Assembly: GCA_002385265.1 (NCBI GenBank)
Contig: DGDD01000258.1
Span: 1 to 20,619 of the forward strand
Length of the DNA: 20,619 nt
Direction: 5' to 3'
Origin: Chitinophagaceae bacterium UBA3961
GTDB taxonomy: Bacteria; Bacteroidota; Bacteroidia; Chitinophagales; Chitinophagaceae
In this document: positions 7,083 through 16,300 of the stretch, in pieces
Position numbering within the stretch: the first letter of the stretch is position 1
How the letters are laid out: every line of letters starts with the position of its first letter
Made by a program: the position numbers and the translations under genes
Notes under the pieces: model-generated
The model's database searches: none
Told to the model about the DNA's origin: nothing
What the model saw: only the letters and a program-made list of their open reading frames with translations

Positions 7083-7117
7083 TCAATTATTAATTATTAA
7101 TTCTTAACTATTAATTC
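7083..7117. repeat. Five TTAATTN heptamers overlapping the dehydrogenase stop codon
   Basis: Units are TCAATTA, TTAATTA, TTAATTC, TTAACTA and TTAATTC. The last unit (7111-7117) contains the stop codon and the final Asn codon of the minus-strand alcohol dehydrogenase gene, so the end of the protein is written in repeat sequence. Confidence 0.8.
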
Positions 7118-8154
7118 TTCTTCAGGTCTATCACAAACCGATACCTCACATCATTCTTAATCATGCGCTCGTAGGCTTCGTTGATATCTTTCATTGCAAT
7201 CACTTCTACATCGGCAACGATATTGTGCTCTGCACAGTAGTCCAGCATTTCCTGGGTTTCTTTGGTGCCGCCAATCATTGATCCGGTAATGCTTCTGCGA
7301 TTCTTCAGTAATGCAAATGGACTTACTTTGGGATCTTCTGCCGGTAACCCAACAATCATCATCCTACCTTCCATATCCAACAAACTCAAGTACTTTTCGT
7401 AGTTATGTGGAGCCGAAACCGTATTCAACAATACATCGAAATAACTATCGTGGGCCTTCATCTGCTCAGGATCAGTTGACAACAAAAACTTATGAGCGCC
7501 TAAACGATCAGCATCTTTTGCTTTAGAAGGACTGGTACTGATCAAAGTCACTTCTGCGCCAAAAGAAACAGCGAATTTCACACCCATATGACCCAATCCG
7601 CCCAATCCAATCACTCCTACTTTGGTTCCTTTCTTCACTCCCGCAAAACGCAAAGGGGAATAGGTAGTGATACCTGCACACAACAAGGGTGCAGCACCGG
7701 CGAGGTCTAATTTTTCTGAAAGATGAAATACATAACGTTCATCGGTTACAATTTGAGAAGCATAGCCTCCTTGAGCAATGGTTTTTCCATCACGCTCGTA
7801 GGTATTGTAGGTTCCTGTCATCCCTTCTACACAATACTGTTCCATTTCTTTTTGGCAGTTCTTACAAGTTCGACAGCTATCTACCATTACCCCAACTGCG
7901 GCTAAATCGCCTACTTTGAACCCTTTTACAGCGGAACCAACGGCTGTAACCTTTCCTACAATTTCATGGCCGGGAACCATTGGGTAAATGGAACCGCCCC
8001 ACTCGTCGCGGGCTTGGTGAATATCGCTGTGACAAACACCGCAGTATAAAATTTCGATTTGAACATCGGAAGGACGTACTTCTCTTCTATCAAATTGGTA
8101 AGGCACCAAAGGTGTGGTGGGGCTCATGGCCGCATAGGCAAACGTATTCGACAT
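7111..8154 (-). CDS. Zinc-dependent NAD(P) alcohol dehydrogenase (cinnamyl-alcohol/YahK-like MDR)
   Basis: The protein has 347 residues from ATG 8154. It would interconvert primary alcohols and aldehydes in the cytoplasm using NAD(P)H. Catalytic zinc ligands are Cys41 (GVCHSD) and His63-Glu64 (PGHE). Structural zinc cysteines are Cys94, Cys97, Cys100 and Cys108. The cofactor motif is GLGGLGHMG. Order and spacing fit the CAD/YahK branch, usually NADPH-dependent aldehyde reductases, but the substrate is not decidable here. The frame runs upstream to 8238, but that part crosses the leu operon terminator and has no similarity, so MSNTFAYAAM is taken as the start. The gene sits directly downstream of the leu operon on the same strand, separated from it by a terminator that leaves about 25 bases for a promoter. 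Confidence 0.92.
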   Translation of the reverse strand: MSNTFAYAAMSPTTPLVPYQFDRREVRPSDVQIEILYCGVCHSDIHQARDEWGGSIYPMVPGHEIVGKVTAVGSAVKGFKVGDLAAVGVMVDSCRTCKNCQKEMEQYCVEGMTGTYNTYERDGKTIAQGGYASQIVTDERYVFHLSEKLDLAGAAPLLCAGITTYSPLRFAGVKKGTKVGVIGLGGLGHMGVKFAVSFGAEVTLISTSPSKAKDADRLGAHKFLLSTDPEQMKAHDSYFDVLLNTVSAPHNYEKYLSLLDMEGRMMIVGLPAEDPKVSPFALLKNRRSITGSMIGGTKETQEMLDYCAEHNIVADVEVIAMKDINEAYERMIKNDVRYRFVIDLKKN

Positions 8155-8176
8155 ATTCTCAGGTTTTTGGAAAATC

Positions 8177-8211
8177 AATAAAAAATGGCTGTGTAAAAGT
8201 AACACAGCCAT
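8177..8211 (-). terminator. Rho-independent terminator of the leu/cimA operon
   Basis: ATGGCTGTGT (8185-8194) and ACACAGCCAT (8202-8211) form a perfect 10-bp stem with a 7-base loop. Read on the minus strand it is followed by TTTTTTATT. It starts 32 bases after the leuB stop codon. Confidence 0.88.
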
Positions 8212-8243
8212 CACATATAATGACAAGTATTTCTGCAAATGGT

Positions 8244-9317
8244 TTACAAAGCTGCAGCAACCTTCTCGCCCATAACGGCGGTGCCGAGTATTTTTTCGGC
8301 CGGAGTGCTCGCATCTGCAATATCACGGGTTCTATACCCTTGTTTCAATACAGAGTCTACCGCGTTGATGATATCATTCGATTCTGCCTTCATTCCAAAT
8401 GAAATATCCAGTAGCAAAGCAGCACTCAATATAGAAGCCAAAGGATTGGCAACACCTTTGCCAGTGATATCGTGTGCTGAACCGTGAATCGGTTCGTAAA
8501 CACCCGTTCCATCACCAATAGAAGCAGAAGCCAACATACCCATTGAACCGGCAATTTGAGATGCTTCATCCGTTAAGATATCGCCAAAAAGATTTGCTGT
8601 TACTACTACATCGAAACGACGCGGATCTTTGATCAACAACATCGCGGTAGCATCCACAAATTGATGTTCTACTTCTACATCCGGATACTCTTTCGCCACT
8701 TGCTGAATCACTTCTCTCCACAAGCGCGATGTTTCAATTACGTTTGCCTTGTCTACAGAACATAATTTTTTGCGACGGGTGCGCGCAGCTTCGAAAGCCT
8801 TGCGCGCAATGCGTTCTACTTCAAAACGACTGTATTCAGCAATATCATAAGCGGTATCGCCATTGTTCTTTCTTCCTTTCTCACCAAAATAAATATCACC
8901 GGTTAACTCACGGAAGAAAAGAATATCGGCGCCACGTAAAATTTCAGGTTTGATGCTAGAAGCTTCCAACAATTCATCGAATAATTTAATTGGACGAAGA
9001 TTGGCATACAATCCCAATTCTTTTCTCATTTTCAACAATCCTTGTTCCGGACGAACTTTTGCACTGGGGTCGTTATCGTATTTTGGATGACCTACGGCGC
9101 CAAATAACACCGCATCAGAAGCACGCATTTTCTCCAAGCTCTCATCGGGCAGTGGATTACCGGTTGCTTCGATGGCCACGTGGCCGATCAAGGCTTCATC
9201 ATAAGTAAACTCGTGACCGTATTTAGCAGCAATTTTATCTAAGATGATTTTTCCAACTGCAGTTACTTCCTGTCCGATACCATCTCCCGGTACCACCAAA
9301 ATGTGCTTTTTTGCCAT
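8244..9317 (-). CDS. leuB: 3-isopropylmalate dehydrogenase
   Basis: The protein has 357 residues, the usual length. It oxidatively decarboxylates 3-isopropylmalate to 2-ketoisocaproate (leucine route) and can also take 3-methylmalate to 2-ketobutyrate in the citramalate route to isoleucine. Visible family segments are VVPGDGIGQEV at the N-terminus, FRELTGDIYFGEKGR, CSVDKANVIETSRLWRE (catalytic Lys), and VVTANLFGDILTDEASQIAGSMGMLASASIG with the metal-binding aspartates. It is the last gene of the leuC-leuD-cimA-leuB operon; 22 bases separate it from the synthase gene, and a terminator follows. Confidence 0.96.
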   Translation of the reverse strand: MAKKHILVVPGDGIGQEVTAVGKIILDKIAAKYGHEFTYDEALIGHVAIEATGNPLPDESLEKMRASDAVLFGAVGHPKYDNDPSAKVRPEQGLLKMRKELGLYANLRPIKLFDELLEASSIKPEILRGADILFFRELTGDIYFGEKGRKNNGDTAYDIAEYSRFEVERIARKAFEAARTRRKKLCSVDKANVIETSRLWREVIQQVAKEYPDVEVEHQFVDATAMLLIKDPRRFDVVVTANLFGDILTDEASQIAGSMGMLASASIGDGTGVYEPIHGSAHDITGKGVANPLASILSAALLLDISFGMKAESNDIINAVDSVLKQGYRTRDIADASTPAEKILGTAVMGEKVAAAL

Positions 9318-9339
9318 TACTAGATTTTTGAAACGTTCT

Positions 9340-10869
9340 TTATTCAGTTATTAGATTGAGCATTTTCTGCGTTGCCTTAATGGCCGATACAGTTTGATCA
9401 CTATCGAGGCCTCGGGTCTTAAACTCTTTTCCATGATGACTCCAAGTAATCACCGTTTCGCACAAGGCATCGGTTTTACCACCCGGAGGAATGCGTACGG
9501 CATAATCTGCCAGTGTAGGCATGGTTATTTTCTTTTTCGCGTAGATCTTTTTGATCGCATTCATGAACGCATCGTACTGACCATCGCCTTGCGCATGTTC
9601 TTCCAACTTCTCTCCGTGAATCGAAACTTGAACCGTTACCGATGGATGAAGATTTTTGGTATGCGTTAGTACATAATTAGAGATCTGAACTTTTTCAACT
9701 ATCGTCTTACTATCAAGTACATCCGAAATAATATAAGGAAGATCGGCTTGGGTAACCACTTCTTTTTTGTCGCCCAATTCAATGATGCGTTGCGTCACTT
9801 TTTTCAGATCGGCATCCGATAATTGAATACCGAGTTGCATCAGGTTGTTTTCAATGTTCGCTTTTCCGCTGGTTTTTCCCAGTGCGTATTTACGCTGACG
9901 ACCGAAGCGCTCCGGCATCAGGTCGCTGAAGTACAAGCGGTTCTTCTTATCGCCATCGGCGTGAATGCCGGCGGTTTGAGTAAACACGTTCTCTCCCACT
10001 ACCGGTTTGTTGGCCGGGATGCGGAAGCCCGTGAAGGTTTCCACCAGCTTACTCACCGAATACAAACTCTTCTCAGGAATATTGGTGCGCACTTCGGGCA
10101 TGAAATCGTTTAACACAGCGATGGCACTGGCAAGCGGAGCATTACCTGCTCTTTCGCCCATTCCATTGATGGTTAGGTGCAATCCATGGGCGCCGGCGCG
10201 AACACCTTCCAACACATTCGCCGTACCCAAATCGTAATCGTTATGGGCATGAAAATCGAAATGTGTGGTGGGGTATTTTTTTACAATCGCCGAAATGTAT
10301 TGATACACTTCACCCGGTGTGAGCACACCCAATGTATCGGGAAGCATCACTCGTTTTACGGGCTGCTTGGTAATGAAATCAAGGTATTGATACACATAGT
10401 CGGGGGAATGGCGCATACCATTGCTCCAGTCTTCCAAATACACATTGCATTCAATTCCTTTCTTGCGGGCGAGTTTGATCACTTCAGCAATTTCTTTGAA
10501 ATGCTGCTCAGGTGTTTTTTTCAACTGATGGGTGAGGTGATTCATCGATCCTTTGGTAAGGAGATTCATCACTTTGGCTCCGGCTTTGATCATCCAGTTA
10601 ATGGAAACATCGCCATCTACGAATGTGAGTACTTCTACACGGTTGATCATACCATTGGCTTTCGCCCATTTGGTAATTTTTTTCACCGCTTCAAATTCGC
10701 CCTCACTAACTCGTGCAGAGGCAATTTCAATTCGATCGGCTTTCACTTCTGTGAGCAGTAGTTGAGCGATCGTTAACTTTTCTGAGGCTGAGAAAGAAAC
10801 TCCGCTGGTTTGTTCGCCATCGCGGAGGGTTGTATCCATGATCTCAACCGTACGTTTTGCTGGAGCCAT
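9340..10869 (-). CDS. cimA: Citramalate synthase (2-isopropylmalate synthase family)
   Basis: The protein has 509 residues. It belongs to the HMGL-like acyl-CoA condensing family: N-terminal DTTLRDGEQ (12-20) with Arg16/Asp17, metal ligands His207 and His209 in FDFHAHNDYD, NGMGERAGN, and a C-terminal LeuA regulatory domain (about 390-509). Leu81, Leu104, Tyr144 and Glu146, with Thr179, coincide in identity and number with the pyruvate-pocket and catalytic residues I recall for Leptospira interrogans citramalate synthase, and QTAGIHADGDKKNRLY replaces the SSGIHQDG of LeuA. I therefore infer that it condenses pyruvate and acetyl-CoA to (R)-citramalate for isoleucine synthesis, probably inhibited by isoleucine through the C-terminal domain. 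It lies between leuD and leuB. A true LeuA is absent from the window. Automated annotation as leuA would be the main alternative. Confidence 0.82.
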   Translation of the reverse strand: MAPAKRTVEIMDTTLRDGEQTSGVSFSASEKLTIAQLLLTEVKADRIEIASARVSEGEFEAVKKITKWAKANGMINRVEVLTFVDGDVSINWMIKAGAKVMNLLTKGSMNHLTHQLKKTPEQHFKEIAEVIKLARKKGIECNVYLEDWSNGMRHSPDYVYQYLDFITKQPVKRVMLPDTLGVLTPGEVYQYISAIVKKYPTTHFDFHAHNDYDLGTANVLEGVRAGAHGLHLTINGMGERAGNAPLASAIAVLNDFMPEVRTNIPEKSLYSVSKLVETFTGFRIPANKPVVGENVFTQTAGIHADGDKKNRLYFSDLMPERFGRQRKYALGKTSGKANIENNLMQLGIQLSDADLKKVTQRIIELGDKKEVVTQADLPYIISDVLDSKTIVEKVQISNYVLTHTKNLHPSVTVQVSIHGEKLEEHAQGDGQYDAFMNAIKKIYAKKKITMPTLADYAVRIPPGGKTDALCETVITWSHHGKEFKTRGLDSDQTVSAIKATQKMLNLITE

Positions 10870-10894
10870 GTTGGTTGCTTATTCGGAATCGCTG

Positions 10895-11491
10895 TTAATA
10901 ATGTGACTGTTCAGCGAAGGTTCCGATCTTTTGCTTGATAGATTGTAAGAAATCGATGTCGTCGTAACCATTCAACAGATTGTTCTTCTTGTATCCGTTG
11001 ATGTCAAAACTTTCCTTTGCACCGGTACCTACAATGGTAATGGTTTGAGCAGGAAGATCCACTTCCAACTCTGCTGTTGGATCTGCTTCGATGGCTTTGA
11101 AAATTTGATCGAGGAATTCCGGACTCACGGTTACCGGAAGAATTCCAACGTTGATTGAGTTGTTCTTGAAAATGTCGGCGAAAAAGCTCGACACTACGCA
11201 ACGGAAACCGTAGTCATAAATAGCCCAAGCAGCGTGCTCACGGCTACTACCACTTCCGAAGTTCTTTCCACCCACTAAAATTTTTCCGGAATAGATGGGG
11301 TTATTGAGAACGAAATCTTGTTTAGGAGAATCGTCACTATTGTAACGCCAGTCGCGGAACAAATTATCACCGAAACCTTTGCGTTCGGTTGCTTTCAAGA
11401 AACGCGCAGGAATGATTTGATCAGTGTCTACGTTTTCAATGGGCATGGGTACTGCTGAAGAGCGGAGTACCGTAAATTTATCGTAAGCCAT
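10895..11491 (-). CDS. leuD: 3-isopropylmalate dehydratase small subunit
   Basis: The protein has 198 residues from the ATG at 11491 ([17 protein letters not shown]), a normal length. It pairs with LeuC to isomerise 2-isopropylmalate to 3-isopropylmalate and (R)-citramalate to 3-methylmalate. Visible segments are [34 protein letters not shown] and [25 protein letters not shown], all diagnostic of LeuD. The frame extends to 11533 and would overlap leuC, but the extra N-terminus is not family-like. It is 28 bases downstream of leuC and 25 bases upstream of cimA. Confidence 0.95.
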   Translation of the reverse strand: MAYDKFTVLRSSAVPMPIENVDTDQIIPARFLKATERKGFGDNLFRDWRYNSDDSPKQDFVLNNPIYSGKILVGGKNFGSGSSREHAAWAIYDYGFRCVVSSFFADIFKNNSINVGILPVTVSPEFLDQIFKAIEADPTAELEVDLPAQTITIVGTGAKESFDINGYKKNNLLNGYDDIDFLQSIKQKIGTFAEQSHY

Positions 11492-11519
11492 AATAATAAA
11501 GTTTGAAAGAAGAATATAA

Positions 11520-12923
11520 TTAGAGTAATTCACGAGGGTCGGTTACTTTACCGGTTACCGCTGCTGCTGCTGCCACTAAGGGGCTAGCAAGCAAGGTACG
11601 GGCTCCGGGACCTTGACGACCTTCGAAGTTTCTATTGCTGGTACTTACTGCATATTTACCGGCAGGAATTTTATCATCGTTCATTGCCAAACAAGCTGAG
11701 CAGCCCGGTTGACGCAGTTCGAATCCTGCTTCTTTCAAAATATCGTAGATACCTTCTTCTTTGATTTGCTGTTCAACAATGTGAGAACCCGGAACGATCC
11801 AAGCCGTTACATTATCGGCTTTCTTTCTTCCTTTAACGATGGAAGCAAAAGCGCGGAAATCTTCAATACGACCATTGGTACAGCTACCGATGAATACATA
11901 ATCAACTTGCTTTCCAATCATGGGATCGGCTTCGTGGAAGCCCATATAGTTCAGAGATTTCTCGTAAGATGCTTTTGCACCGCCTACTTCAGCAGCTGTT
12001 GGAATCTTCTTACTGATACCGATTCCCATACCGGGGTTGGTACCGTAAGTGATCATCGGTTCAATATCGGCTGCATTGTAATTCAGAATAACATCAAATG
12101 AAGCACCTTCGTCTGTTTTGAGTGTTTTCCAATATTCTAACAAACGATCCCAGTCAGCTCCTTTAGGGGCTTTATCGCGTCCTTTGATATAATTGAAAGT
12201 TGTTTCATCGGGAGCAACCATACCACCACGAGCACCCATTTCAATACTCATGTTACATACGGTCATTCTTCCTTCCATGCTCATGTTCTCGAATACTGAG
12301 CCGGCATATTCAACAAAATAACCGGTTGCACCACTCGCAGAAATTTGAGCGATGATATAGAGGACTACGTCTTTAGGAGTAACGCCTTTGCTCAATTCGC
12401 CGTTCACATTGATCAACATCTTCTTGGGTTTCGGTTGCATGATACATTGAGAACTCAACACCATTTCAACCTCGGAAGTACCGATACCAAATGCAATGGC
12501 CCCGAATGCACCGTGCGTACTAGTGTGTGAGTCGCCACACACAATAGTCATACCGGGAAGGGTAATTCCGTTTTCCGGGCCAACAACGTGCACAATCCCG
12601 TTTTTGGGATCGCCTAAACCCCAGTGTGAAATTCCATATTTCGCTGAGTTGCGTTCCAATGCTGCCAGTTGATTCGCACTAAGCGGATCTTGTACCGGCA
12701 AGTGTTGATTGATGGTAGGGGTATTGTGATCAGCTGTTGCAAATGTGCGCTCGGGATATAAAACCGACAAGCCGCGTTGCTCCAAGCCTAAAAATGCCAC
12801 GGGGCTGGTTACTTCGTGAATGAAATGACGATCGATAAAGAAAACATCTGGACCATCTTCGATGTGCTGAACCACGTGTGCGTCCCATACCTTATCGAAC
12901 AATGTGCGAGGACTAGTACTCAT
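11520..12923 (-). CDS. leuC: 3-isopropylmalate dehydratase large subunit
   Basis: The protein has 467 residues, the usual length. It is the aconitase-type subunit carrying a [4Fe-4S] cluster and partners LeuD. The cluster cysteines are Cys348 (FIGSCTNGR), Cys408 and Cys411 ([10 protein letters not shown]), at the spacing of E. coli LeuC. Other landmarks are the HEVTSPVAF region, [25 protein letters not shown] and [14 protein letters not shown]. It is the first gene of the operon; the promoter should lie in 12924-13194, but I found no strong match to the Bacteroidota consensus. Confidence 0.96.
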   Translation of the reverse strand: MSTSPRTLFDKVWDAHVVQHIEDGPDVFFIDRHFIHEVTSPVAFLGLEQRGLSVLYPERTFATADHNTPTINQHLPVQDPLSANQLAALERNSAKYGISHWGLGDPKNGIVHVVGPENGITLPGMTIVCGDSHTSTHGAFGAIAFGIGTSEVEMVLSSQCIMQPKPKKMLINVNGELSKGVTPKDVVLYIIAQISASGATGYFVEYAGSVFENMSMEGRMTVCNMSIEMGARGGMVAPDETTFNYIKGRDKAPKGADWDRLLEYWKTLKTDEGASFDVILNYNAADIEPMITYGTNPGMGIGISKKIPTAAEVGGAKASYEKSLNYMGFHEADPMIGKQVDYVFIGSCTNGRIEDFRAFASIVKGRKKADNVTAWIVPGSHIVEQQIKEEGIYDILKEAGFELRQPGCSACLAMNDDKIPAGKYAVSTSNRNFEGRQGPGARTLLASPLVAAAAAVTGKVTDPRELL

Positions 12924-13194
12924 TTTTTAGAATTTTAAATAGAACTGCAAAAATCTTGATTTTTCATCAAATAGCGAGCGATCCATCCGAAGTTTCTTTA
13001 ATAAAACCCGTTTATTTTTAAAGAAAAACTCGTTTTTTCGCTAACTACCATTAGTTTCCGATAGAATCGGTCCGGAAAGTTACCAATTTCGCCTCTAAAC
13101 TCCCTTTCATAAAAATGCCCCGCGAGTAGAAACCCACGGGGGAATATATATATAACCTAGAACTACTTGATTGATGAGGAGGAAACGAGGATAA
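12924..13194 (-). other. Leader region upstream of leuC with a bistable-looking hairpin
   Basis: No convincing gene lies here. On the minus strand there is a 19-codon frame (MKGSLEAKLVTFRTDSIGN) ending at 13051, but it has no leucine run. 13055-13078 can fold two ways: TTTCCG (13055-13060) with CGGAAA (13073-13078), or CCGAT (13058-13062) with ATCGG (13066-13070); the two stems share bases. A candidate -7 box near 12947 (GATTTTTG on the minus strand) differs from TAnnTTTG at one base. Confidence 0.3.
13112..13141 (-). terminator. Possible weak terminator between the efflux operon and leuC
   Basis: CCCCG (13118-13122) pairs with CGGGG (13137-13141) across a 14-base loop. Read on the minus strand the stem is followed by CATTTTTATG. 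It lies about 180 bases past the pump gene and before leuC, the right place to insulate the two operons, but the stem is short. Confidence 0.35.
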
Positions 13195-13318
13195 GAGGAA
13201 AGCACCATTGCGTCCATCCTCCCTCCTCCATCCTCCTTCCTCCCTCTTCCCTCTCCCCCTGTTCCTCCCCCTCTTCTTTCTCTTCACCCCCTGTTCCTCC
13301 TCCTCTTCTTTCTCATTA
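13195..13318. repeat. Polypyrimidine tract with a 32-bp tandem repeat
   Basis: The plus strand is almost only C and T. 13255-13286 and 13287-13318 are tandem copies of a 32-bp unit beginning CCCCCTGTTCCTCC and differ at three positions. The same start word occurs at 76 and 5427. The tract ends six bases before the stop codon of the pump gene, so its transcript 3' end would be GA-rich. Confidence 0.75.
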
Positions 13319-13324
13319 CCCCTC

Positions 13325-16300
13325 TTACTCCATCTTCCTCCCCAACTTCCGATACCCCAAGTAAAAGAACAGCGGGAATACCAATAGGGTAAGAACCGTA
13401 GCGGTGATCAATCCACCAATTACTACAATAGCGAGTGGACGAGAGGTTTCAGAACCGATGCCGTGTGATAAAGCAGCAGGCATCAATCCAATGGCGGCCA
13501 TGAGCGCCGTCATTAAAACAGGACGAACCCTTGACTGCACTCCTTCTCGAATTGCAACCTCTAAAGAATGATGATTGAATTCACTTTTTTTGATCTTCTG
13601 AATATTGGTTTTAAAAACGGAGATTAGAATCACCCCATTCTGAATACATATACCAAACAAGGCGATGAACCCGATACCGGCAGAGATACTGAAATTGACT
13701 CCTGTTATCAACAAAGCTGCAATACCACCAATGATGGCAAACGGAACATTCAATAACACCATCCCTGAATCCTTGATATTTCCAAACATGATGAATAAAA
13801 TGAGGAAGATGATTACCAAGCTCACCGGAACCACTTGCGCCAAGCGCTTGGAAGCTCTCTGCTGGTTCTCAAAATCACCTGCCCATTGCATTTCATTCCC
13901 TTTATCTAAATGCACTTTTGCATTCACTTTCGCTTGCGCTTCTTCAATTGTGCTACCCATATCTCTACCACGCACAGAGAATTTCACAGCACTATATCTT
14001 CTGTTGTCATCTCTAAACACAATACTCGCACCGGTGATTTTTGAAATAGAGGCGATATTTTTAATCGGTACTTTATTACCTCTCAAGGTTGGAACCAATA
14101 AATTGCTGATGGCTTCAGCGTTGTTGCGGTAGTTCTCTTCATAACGTAGACGCAATTGGAATTTACGCTCACCTTCATAGATCTGAGAAATAGCCTTACC
14201 GCCAATGGCCATTTCAATGATCGCGTTTGCATCAGCCGTAGTAACACCATACATCGCCATCTTTGATTGATCCAAATCGATTCTCAATTCAGGCTGACCA
14301 ATATTTCTAATAACGCCCAAATCTTCTACCCCTTTAATTCCTTTCATTACTTCGTACACTTCATATGCTTTCTTCTCAGTGTAAGCAAGGGTATCTCCAT
14401 AAATTTTCACACACAAAGAACCTTTTACACCCGAAACAGCTTCTTCTACATTGTCCATAATAGGCTGAGAGAAGTTCAAGTCCACTCCAGGAAAGGCACT
14501 CAAGCTGCGCTGCATTTTATCGATCAATTCTTCTTTTGTAATCCCACTCTTCCATTCGCCTTTCGGATAGATATCAACGTGGAATTCGATATTATAGAAG
14601 CCGGTGGCGTCAGTACCATCATTGGGTCTTCCCGTTTGTGACATTACCTGGCGCACTTCAGGATAGGTCAAGATAATTTTACGCATCTTATTTGCTAGAT
14701 CTCTCGATTCATCGAGTGAAATACTGAGTGGACATGTAGCACGAATGTAGATCGCACCTTCATCTAATTCCGGCAAAAACTCAGAACCTAAGAACTTAAA
14801 ACTGAACAATCCAACAACCACTAGTGCCGCACTTACTATTAAGGTGATTCTTTTGTGTAAGTAGGTAAATTTGAACATGCCCATCACCTTGTGAATCAAC
14901 CATTCAATTGCAGGATTGTGACGTTCGCGTACATTCTTCCTTAATAATAAACTACTTAACAAAGGAATCAACGTGAGCGTTAAAATCAACGCACCCAACA
15001 ATGCGAATCCAAGCGTCCAAGCGAGTGGGGAGAACATTTTTCCCTCCACTTTTTGGAAAGCGAAAATGGGAAGCAAGCCGGCGATGATTATTAATTTAGA
15101 AAAGAAGATCGCTTTCCCTAATTCGCCACCGGTATTTTTGATCAGACCTAGTTTAGATAACTTATTGAATCGCTCCATTCCTAGTTGCTTAGCCTTCGCA
15201 TCCAACAGTACGAAGATACCTTCCACCATTACCACGGCCCCATCGATGATGATACCGAAGTCGATGGCCCCCATTGAAAGCAAGTTTGCACTCATCCCTT
15301 TCAAGGTTAAACAGATGAAGGCAAAAAGAAGAGCCAGCGGAATTACGATGGCAACAATAACCGTTGTGCGCCAATCGGCCATGAACAAAAACACGATCAC
15401 GGTTACAAATAAGATACCCTCAAGCATGTTATGCAATACGGTGTGGGTAGCATAGTTGATTAGGTCGTTACGATTGTAAAAGGTTTTAATTTTTACATCC
15501 CCCGGCAACACTTTTTCATTTAGGTAATCGATTTTCGCTTGTACTTTTTTGATCACTTCACTAGGATTCTCTCCCTTGCGCATCACAATAATCCCTTCGA
15601 CCACATCATTTTCTTTATCGCGACCAACCTGACCGAGTCTTGGCAAATTCGAAACTTCTACTGTTGCTACATCTTTTACTAGAATGGGCGTGTTATTGAT
15701 ATCGTCAACAATGATATTTTTGATTTCCTCAACATTGTTGATCAAGCCAATACCTCGCACTACATAGGCTTGCGAATTATCTACAATTACATCTCCACCA
15801 ACATTGATATTGCTCTTTGAAATAGCAGTACTTACATCTAAGGGAGTGATATTGTAAGAAGCGAGTTTAACCGGATTTACTTTGATCTCAAAAGTTTTTA
15901 CTTCACCACCAAAACTGACTACATCTCCCACACCCGGAACTCCTAATATTTGACGTTCAATAACCCAATCTTGCAAGGTTTTCAAATCGCGTACGGAGCG
16001 CGACATGCTTTGCAAGGAATAGCGAAAAATTTCACCAGTGGGACCTGTAGGTGGTTGAATATCGGGATCAGCTCCATCCGGTAAATTCACATCACGAATT
16101 AGGTTATTAACCTGTTGACGGGCAAATGCGTCGTCCACATTGTCATCAAAAATCACTTTCACCACACTCAAACCAAATACGGTAGTAGAACGAACCGATG
16201 TTTTCTTCTGCACCGGATTCATGGCTACTTCCAATGGAACGGTTACATATTTTTCAACTTCTTCTGCGCTTCTACCCGGCCATTGAGTGATGATAGTGAT

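Noticed and set aside
10177..10761. 194-codon frame antisense to the citramalate synthase gene
   Set aside because: It is the shadow of a conserved coding region; Phe/His-rich composition is typical of such antisense frames.
9340..10869. Plain leuA (2-isopropylmalate synthase) call
   Set aside because: The pocket residues and the GIHADGD segment fit citramalate synthase better; still listed as the main alternative.
13051..13287. 78-codon minus-strand frame upstream of leuC
   Set aside because: Its first half is the GA-rich tandem repeat translated into Lys/Arg/Gly/Glu, and it has no family-like sequence; only its last 19 codons are noted as a possible leader peptide.
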